Of a stretch of DNA of 11,378 nt, positions 7,005 through 11,378 are shown in pieces. The DNA is taken from the NCBI GenBank assembly GCA_938038825.1, contig CALHST010000241.1, positions 1-11,378 on the forward strand, written 5' to 3'. Numbering within the stretch: the stretch's first letter is position 1; each line of letters opens with the position of its first letter. This DNA is from an uncultured Paracoccaceae bacterium. GTDB lineage: Bacteria > Pseudomonadota > Alphaproteobacteria > Rhodobacterales > Rhodobacteraceae. A model generated the notes under the pieces. The model worked only from the letters and a program-made list of their open reading frames with translations, searched no databases and was not told where the DNA came from. Both the position numbers and the translations under genes were made by a program.

Positions 7005-7020
7005 GCACAAATATGTGTGC
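7005..7020. repeat. 16-base imperfect palindrome in the importer leader
   Basis: GCACAAATATGTGTGC pairs with itself at seven of eight positions around the centre 7012/7013. It lies about 50 bases upstream of the binding-protein ATG, near where transcription would begin. The size and symmetry suit a dimeric regulator operator. It contains an ATG (7013) in frame with the binding protein, which is not the start used here. Confidence 0.4.
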
Positions 7021-7057
7021 GTCCCGTGCTGCAATGGCCCGTGGCGCTTTAACCAAA

Positions 7058-7064
7058 TGGGAGG
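7058..7064 (+). promoter_or_regulatory. Ribosome binding site that sets the binding-protein start
   Basis: TGGGAGG lies five bases before the ATG at 7070, a strong Shine-Dalgarno match. The in-frame ATG at 7013 has no comparable sequence and would bury the Tat signal about 19 residues inside the protein, so 7070 is preferred. Confidence 0.85.
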
Positions 7065-7069
7065 ATTTT

Positions 7070-8407
7070 ATGACAAAATCGAACCTCACGCGTCGTGGTC
7101 TGATTAAAACCAGCGCAGTCGCGGGTGTCGGGCTTGCAACGCCAACGATCTTTACAGCATCGTCTGTTGCAGCCTTTACAAACGAACCAACTGGCAGCTC
7201 TGTCACATTGGGTTTCAACGTTCCACAATCTGGTCCCTATGCGGACGAAGGTGCGGACGAACTTCGCGCATATGAGCTTGCAGTTGAGCACCTGAACGGT
7301 GGCGGCGACGGCGGCCTGATGAACACATTCTCGTCCAAAGCGCTGAAGGGTAACGGTATCCTTGGCAAAGAGGTCAAGTATGTCACGGGCGACACGCAAA
7401 CCAAATCCGACGCGGCGCGCGCATCTGCACGGTCCATGATCGAAAAAGACGGCGCTGTGATGATCACAGGCGGTTCGTCTTCGGGTGTTGCGGTTGCTGT
7501 TCAAGCATTGTGCCAGGAAGCTGGCGTGATCTTCATGGCGGGTCTGACCCACTCCAACGACACAACCGGTAAGGACAAGAAAGCAAATGGCTTCCGCCAC
7601 TTCTTCAACTCTTACATGTCCGGTGCTGCGTTGGCGCCAATTTTGGCCAACAACTATGGTACAGACCGTCGCGCCTATCACCTGACGGCGGACTATAACT
7701 GGGGTTACACCACAGAAGAAGCCGTTCGCACGTCCACAGAAGCTTTGGGTTGGGAAACTGTTGCAGCGGTGAAAACACCTCTGACACAAACAGACTTCTC
7801 CTCTTATATCGCGCCTGTTCTGCAGTCCGGTGCTGACGTTCTGGTTCTGAACCACTACGGCGGGAACATGGTGAACTCGTTGACAAACGCGGTTCAGTTT
7901 GGCCTGCGCGACAAGTTGGTGAACAACAAGAACTTCGAAATCATCGTACCACTCTACTCTCGCCTGATGGCGAAGGGTGCGGGTGCCAACGTTAAGGGCA
8001 TCTATGGTTCGACAAACTGGCACTGGTCGCTGACTGACGAGGGCTCTAAAGCGTTCGTAAAATCCTTCGGCACCAAGTACGGCTTCCCTCCTTCGCAGGC
8101 GGCGCACACAACATACGTTCAGGCGATGTTGTACGCAGATGCGGTTGAGCGGGCTGGCTCCTTCAACCCATGTGCGGTTGCAGAAGCGCTGGAAGGCTTC
8201 GAATTCGACGGCATGGGTAACGGCAAAACGCTGTACCGTGCGGAAGATCACCAGTGCTTCAAAGACGTTCTGGTTGTGCGCGGGAAAGAGAACCCGACCT
8301 CTGAATTCGACCTTCTCGAAATCGTTGAAGTCACACCAACAGAGCAAGTTACGTATGACGCGTCCATCTTTGGTGGCGAATTGGGTGCCTGTAACCCAGG
8401 CGCGTAA
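7070..8407 (+). CDS. ABC transporter periplasmic substrate-binding protein, Liv type, Tat-exported
   Basis: This 445-residue protein should capture the importer's substrate in the periplasm. The N-terminus has a twin-arginine signal (TRRGLIK, Arg8-Arg9), a hydrophobic stretch (about 14-30) and a likely cleavage after Ala35 in SSVAA. The mature part has the Peripla_BP_6 (Leu/Ile/Val-binding) pattern: an opening beta-strand plus GPYADEGADELRAYELAVEH, a GxxxG-rich turn with GGSSSGVAVAVQALCQEAGV, and the interlobe region with QTDFSSYIAPVLQSGADVLV. It has four cysteines (148, 368, 396, 441) that could form disulfides after export. Codon choice is visibly biased to GGT, GCT, AAC and TTC, as in highly expressed genes. 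Strong ribosome binding site. The permease and ATPase genes follow. The substrate is unknown: the family name says branched-chain amino acids or amides, but the adjacent ScfR regulator suggests a short-chain carboxylate or related carbon source. Confidence 0.9.
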   Translation: MTKSNLTRRGLIKTSAVAGVGLATPTIFTASSVAAFTNEPTGSSVTLGFNVPQSGPYADEGADELRAYELAVEHLNGGGDGGLMNTFSSKALKGNGILGKEVKYVTGDTQTKSDAARASARSMIEKDGAVMITGGSSSGVAVAVQALCQEAGVIFMAGLTHSNDTTGKDKKANGFRHFFNSYMSGAALAPILANNYGTDRRAYHLTADYNWGYTTEEAVRTSTEALGWETVAAVKTPLTQTDFSSYIAPVLQSGADVLVLNHYGGNMVNSLTNAVQFGLRDKLVNNKNFEIIVPLYSRLMAKGAGANVKGIYGSTNWHWSLTDEGSKAFVKSFGTKYGFPPSQAAHTTYVQAMLYADAVERAGSFNPCAVAEALEGFEFDGMGNGKTLYRAEDHQCFKDVLVVRGKENPTSEFDLLEIVEVTPTEQVTYDASIFGGELGACNPGA

Positions 8408-8425
8408 GCGTAAACGGAACTTTCA

Positions 8426-8450
8426 GAGAGGGCAGTTAGTCTGCCCTCTC
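8426..8450 (+). terminator. Strong hairpin between binding-protein and permease genes (attenuator/partial terminator)
   Basis: A perfect ten-base stem, gagagggcag (8426-8435) with ctgccctctc (8441-8450), closes a five-base loop (ttagt), 18 bases after the binding-protein stop. Only a short CTTT follows, so full termination is unlikely. In such importer operons a hairpin here commonly lowers read-through to the membrane genes, or protects the 3' end of the binding-protein mRNA so that this protein is made in excess. Confidence 0.75.
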
Positions 8451-8497
8451 CTTTGCGCACGCGATGTTTGTGCGCCACGAAACAAGAGGTGGGGATC

Positions 8498-9529
8498 GTG
8501 GAAGCCATTATTCTTCAAGTTTTGAACGGGCTCGACAAAGGATCAGCTTATGCGTTGATTGCTCTGGGCTTGACGCTGATTTTCGGCACGCTGGGTGTGG
8601 TGAACTTCGCCCACGGCGCGCTGTTCATGATCGGGGCTTTTTGCGCGGTCACGCTGAGCCGGATCCTGTCACTCAGCCACGAGGTTCTGGATCCCGGCAA
8701 GACGGATTTCCTTGGAAATCCATCAAAAGTGAACGTGCCTTATGTGAATGATTGGTTTGGCGAGGTTGCTGGCAGTGCGATCATTGACTGGGCGGTTCCG
8801 CTGTCGATCCTGTTTGCGATTCCTGTGATGATCGTCATTGGCATCGTGATGGAACGCGGTCTGATCAAACACTTCTATAAGCGTCCCCACGCGGACCAGA
8901 TCCTTGTCACCTTTGGTTTGGCCATCGTTCTGCAAGAGATCATCAAGTATTTCTATGGTGCCAACCCGATCCCAACGCCGGCCCCGCAGGCCTTTACCGG
9001 ATCGTTCGATTTTGGCGCGATGCTGGGATTTGACCCGAATGTCATCATCTACCCCTACTGGCGGATCATCTACTTTGCCTTTGCGGCGTTGATTATCGGC
9101 GGGGTCTTTGCGTTCTTGCAATTCACCACGTTTGGGATGGTTGTCCGTGCAGGCATGGCGGATCGCGAAACCGTACAATTGCTGGGCATCGACATTGACC
9201 GGCGCTTTACCCTGATGTTTGGCCTTGCGGCGGCGGTCGCGGGATTGGCAGGTGTGATGTACACCCCCATCAACTCGCCGAACTACCATATGGGTATGGA
9301 TTTCTTGGTCCTAAGCTTTGTTGTGGTTGTTGTCGGCGGCATGGGATCACTTCCCGGTGCGGTCGCTGCGGGCTTCCTGCTTGGCATTCTGGAAAGCTTT
9401 GCATCCATGCGCGAAGTTCTGGAATACCTGCCCGGTATCAACCAAATCATCATCTACCTGGTCGCGATTATCATTCTGCTGACCCGCCCCCGTGGCCTGA
9501 TGGGCCGCAAAGGCGTGATGGAGGAATAA
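8498..9529 (+). CDS. livH: LivH-type ABC transporter permease
   Basis: This 343-residue inner-membrane permease would form half of the translocation channel of the importer. It has about eight hydrophobic segments, starting with LNGLDKGSAYALIALGLTLI and the hallmark GTLGVVNFAHGALFMIGAF (NFAHG at residues 36-40). The conserved cytoplasmic coupling region begins near residue 216 (RAGMADRETVQLLGIDIDRR). The ending LLTRPRGLMGRKG is also typical. The start is taken as GTG at 8498, because a purine-rich site (aagagg, 8484-8489) lies eight bases before it and the family alignment begins there. An in-frame TTG at 8453 would start inside the foot of the hairpin. The segment between the first two helices, about residues 57-95, is longer than in E. 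coli LivH, as I recall that protein. It follows the hairpin at 8426-8450 and is separated from the LivM-type gene by four bases. The symbol denotes the family, not a proven substrate. Confidence 0.9.
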   Translation: MEAIILQVLNGLDKGSAYALIALGLTLIFGTLGVVNFAHGALFMIGAFCAVTLSRILSLSHEVLDPGKTDFLGNPSKVNVPYVNDWFGEVAGSAIIDWAVPLSILFAIPVMIVIGIVMERGLIKHFYKRPHADQILVTFGLAIVLQEIIKYFYGANPIPTPAPQAFTGSFDFGAMLGFDPNVIIYPYWRIIYFAFAALIIGGVFAFLQFTTFGMVVRAGMADRETVQLLGIDIDRRFTLMFGLAAAVAGLAGVMYTPINSPNYHMGMDFLVLSFVVVVVGGMGSLPGAVAAGFLLGILESFASMREVLEYLPGINQIIIYLVAIIILLTRPRGLMGRKGVMEE

Positions 9530-9533
9530 GGAC

Positions 9534-10730
9534 ATGTTTGGATTAGCTGCAAAAGACTTTCGTCTACTACTTCTTGTCGCCGCGCTGGTTGCGTTCGCGC
9601 CTTTCATCCTGAACCCGTTCCCTGAAGGGTCCGGCATGGCGCAATTCAACGCGGGTTATCCCGACTTGATGCAACGCTTTGTGATCTTTGGGATTTTCGC
9701 CATCGGATTTAATATCCTTTTCGGCCTGACAGGGTATCTATCCTTTGGTCATGCTGCGTTTCTGGGTGTGGGTTCTTATGCCGCCATCTGGATGATGAAG
9801 CTGCTGACGATGAACGTGATCCCGGCCATCATTCTGTCCGTGATTGTTGCGGGTGTGTTTTCCCTGATTGTTGGCTGGATCTCGTTACGGCGTTCTGGGA
9901 TCTACTTTTCGATCCTCACTTTGGCCTTTGCGCAGATGATGTATTCCCTTGCCTATTCGGTACTGACGCCGATCACGGGCGGTGAGACAGGTTTGCAACC
10001 CAAGACCAGCGATCCTCGTATTCTGGATAGCCTGGTGACAGATGGCACCACCCCGAAGGCGAACTTGTTTGGTCTGGAAATGGGCGCGAGCTATGATCTG
10101 AGCGTGTCTGGCTGGGTGTTCACCTTTAACGCGGGTTACTACATCGCAGCGGTTGTGATGCTGATCAGCTTTTACGTCGCCATTCGTATCTTCCGCTCGC
10201 CCTTTGGCATGATGCTGCGCGCAGTGAAGTCGAACCAAAACCGGTTGAACTATACTGGCCTGAACGCCAAGCCTTACACGCTTGCAGCCTTTGTGATCTC
10301 GGGCATGTATGCGGGTTTGGCGGGCGGTTTGATGGTGGCTATGGACACCCAAGCTGGTGCGGAACGCATGTTCTGGACCGCCTCTGGCGAAGTGGTTTTG
10401 ATGACCATCCTTGGGGGTGCCGGTACGTTGATTGGCCCCGTCCTGGGTGCAGGCCTGATCAAATACATGGAAAACATCCTGTCCAAGATCAACTCGAACA
10501 TCTTGCACGAGTGGTTCGCCTTCCTGCCCGATGGCTTTGAGGACCTCTTGGTCACATTGATCTATCCGTTCATCGGTAAGGGCTGGCATTTGACGCTGGG
10601 TATTCTGTTCATGCTGGTTGTGATCTTCCTGCCCGGTGGGCTTGTGGAAGGCGGACAACGCATCGGACGTTTGTTCAAACGCAAAAAACCAGACGCGACC
10701 CCCGCGGCTGACAAGACACCTGCAGAATAA
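9534..10730 (+). CDS. livM: LivM-type ABC transporter permease
   Basis: This 398-residue second permease would pair with the LivH-type protein. The family signature FGLTGYLSFGHAAFLGVGSY lies at about residues 62-82. A coupling loop begins near residue 224 (FGMMLRAVKSNQNRLNYTGL), and ILGGAGTLIGPVLGAGL near residue 295 is typical of the C-terminal half. A hydrophilic basic and proline/alanine-rich tail (FKRKKPDATPAADKTPAE) ends the protein in the cytoplasm. A long extracytoplasmic stretch at roughly 145-195, containing TGGETGLQPKTSD, separates two helices. The ATG is four bases after the LivH-type stop, with GGAGG and AAGGA just upstream, so translation is probably coupled. Confidence 0.92.
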   Translation: MFGLAAKDFRLLLLVAALVAFAPFILNPFPEGSGMAQFNAGYPDLMQRFVIFGIFAIGFNILFGLTGYLSFGHAAFLGVGSYAAIWMMKLLTMNVIPAIILSVIVAGVFSLIVGWISLRRSGIYFSILTLAFAQMMYSLAYSVLTPITGGETGLQPKTSDPRILDSLVTDGTTPKANLFGLEMGASYDLSVSGWVFTFNAGYYIAAVVMLISFYVAIRIFRSPFGMMLRAVKSNQNRLNYTGLNAKPYTLAAFVISGMYAGLAGGLMVAMDTQAGAERMFWTASGEVVLMTILGGAGTLIGPVLGAGLIKYMENILSKINSNILHEWFAFLPDGFEDLLVTLIYPFIGKGWHLTLGILFMLVVIFLPGGLVEGGQRIGRLFKRKKPDATPAADKTPAE

Positions 10731-10743
10731 GGACGATATTGAG

Positions 10744-11378
10744 ATGGGAATTCTTGAAGTCAAAGGTGTCGGCAAACGGTTCGGCGGATTGCAGGCTCTG
10801 GGCGATGTGAACCTTAGCGTTGTTGAGAACACAGTCCACGCGATCATCGGTCCTAATGGGGCAGGCAAATCCACGTTGCTCAATTGCCTCATCGGCAAGC
10901 TGATCCCGGATACAGGATCAGTGACCTTTCAGGGGCAATCGGTCTTGGGGCGCAAACCCCATGAGATTTGCCAGATGGGAATCAGCCGGGTGTTTCAAAC
11001 CCCTGAAATTTTCAGTGACCTTACGGTTCTTGAAAATGTGATGATTCCTTGTTTTGCAAAACGTGATGGGGCGTTTGAATTGAACGCCCTCTCGGCGGTC
11101 AGCAAGCAAACCGACATTCGCGAAAAAGCAGAACAGATGCTGCTCGATGTGAATATGCAAGACAAGCTCGATATGCATGCAGCCTCCCTGTCTCGCGGCG
11201 ACAAGCGTCGCCTCGAGATGGCGATGTGTCTGGTGCAAGATCCTAAGCTTTTGCTCTTGGACGAACCCACAGCAGGTATGGCGCGCGCGGACACCAACAA
11301 CACCATCGATCTTTTGAAAGAGATCAAAGACAAGCGCGACATCACCATGGCCATCATCGAACATGACATGCATGTGGT
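10744..11378 (+). CDS. livG: LivG-type ABC transporter ATPase, incomplete at window end
   Basis: The frame runs from ATG 10744 to the window edge, giving 211 residues without a stop. It has Walker A GPNGAGKST (36-44), Q-loop Gln85 (RVFQTPEIF), ABC signature LSRGDKRRLE (149-158), Walker B LLLLDEPTAG (169-178) and the switch histidine His207 (IIEHDM), all in order. This is the cytoplasmic ATPase that powers the two permeases. The signature has Arg and Asp where LSGGQ has Gly and Gln; LSxGD variants are common in LivG-like proteins. It lies 13 bases after the LivM-type stop, with AGGA at 10730-10733 as a ribosome binding site. A LivF-type partner gene is expected beyond the window. Confidence 0.93.
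   Translation, partial: MGILEVKGVGKRFGGLQALGDVNLSVVENTVHAIIGPNGAGKSTLLNCLIGKLIPDTGSVTFQGQSVLGRKPHEICQMGISRVFQTPEIFSDLTVLENVMIPCFAKRDGAFELNALSAVSKQTDIREKAEQMLLDVNMQDKLDMHAASLSRGDKRRLEMAMCLVQDPKLLLLDEPTAGMARADTNNTIDLLKEIKDKRDITMAIIEHDMHV

Larger units (their letters stand above)
6843..7069. promoter_or_regulatory. Divergent intergenic control region between regulator and ABC importer
   Basis: This is the largest non-coding gap in the window. Its centre (about 6903-6948) is much more AT-rich than its surroundings and probably holds the promoters of both divergent genes. For the importer, a weak possible pair is TTGCGG (6969-6974) and GATACT (6993-6998) with an 18-base spacer. For the regulator, TTGTAA (6942-6937) and TTAATT (6919-6914) on the minus strand are 17 bases apart, also weak. 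Neither is convincing, so activator dependence is plausible. Confidence 0.6.

Noticed and set aside
7013..7069. Upstream ATG (7013) as start of the binding protein
   Set aside because: No ribosome binding site, it lies inside a palindrome, and it would displace the Tat signal from the N-terminus. ATG 7070 has TGGGAGG five bases before it.
7049..8347. 432-residue open frame on the minus strand opposite the binding-protein gene
   Set aside because: It is a shadow of the strongly biased codon use of the plus-strand gene. Its translation is rich in Cys, Arg and His with no recognisable domain, and the plus-strand frame has a clear ribosome binding site, signal peptide and family match.
8453..8497. 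TTG at 8453 as start of the LivH-type permease
   Set aside because: It abuts the hairpin and adds a hydrophilic extension not expected in the family. GTG 8498 has a suitably spaced purine-rich site.
9885..10898. 337-residue minus-strand frame across the LivM- and LivG-type genes
   Set aside because: It spans two well-supported plus-strand genes, shows no family features and is rich in Gln, His and Arg, as expected for an antisense shadow.

Overview
The window looks like a chromosomal segment of a marine alphaproteobacterium of the Rhodobacteraceae (roseobacter group). The basis is the gene families: a FliM-like protein with an acidic, proline-rich tail, a short-chain fatty acyl (ScfR-type) regulator, an SLC5-type sensor kinase and a Tat-exported Liv-family binding protein. 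Codon use and moderately high GC also fit. This assignment is by recognition, not by a search. I see no tRNA, rRNA, CRISPR array, insertion sequence or phage gene.

Layout. Positions 1-762 (+) hold the 3' part of an unrecognised, probably helical protein whose start lies off the window. It converges on a minus-strand block that reads, in transcription order: a ScfR/RamB/PccR-type regulator (6842-5559), a single-domain response regulator (5442-5074), a small two-helix membrane protein (5071-4778), an SLC5-symporter-like sensor histidine kinase (4781-2100) and a FliM/FliN-family protein (2036-813). The response regulator, small protein and kinase are tightly packed, with a 2-nt gap and then a 4-nt GTGA overlap, and probably form one operon. 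A good promoter-like sequence (5523-5551) and a leader inverted repeat (5466-5514) lie in front of it.

The divergent intergenic region 6843-7069 separates the regulator from a plus-strand ABC importer operon: a Tat-type periplasmic binding protein (7070-8407), a strong hairpin (8426-8450), a LivH-type permease (8498-9529), a LivM-type permease (9534-10730) and a LivG-type ATPase (10744 to the window end, incomplete). The intergenic region is AT-rich in the middle and carries TTTACAAA-type boxes plus two short inverted repeats.

How the genes may work together (inference). ScfR-family regulators sense short-chain acyl-CoA metabolism. SLC5-STAC histidine kinases include CrbS, which controls the acetate switch in Vibrio and Pseudomonas. 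Having both beside a Liv-type importer suggests a locus for sensing, importing and activating acetate, propionate or a related short-chain carboxylate, although Liv families are usually annotated for branched-chain amino acids. The small two-helix protein resembles the small subunit that accompanies acetate/solute symporters, which would make the kinase a two-part 'symporter-like receptor'. The response regulator has no output domain, so the signalling output is unknown; the FliM-like gene downstream raises a possible but unproven link to motility.
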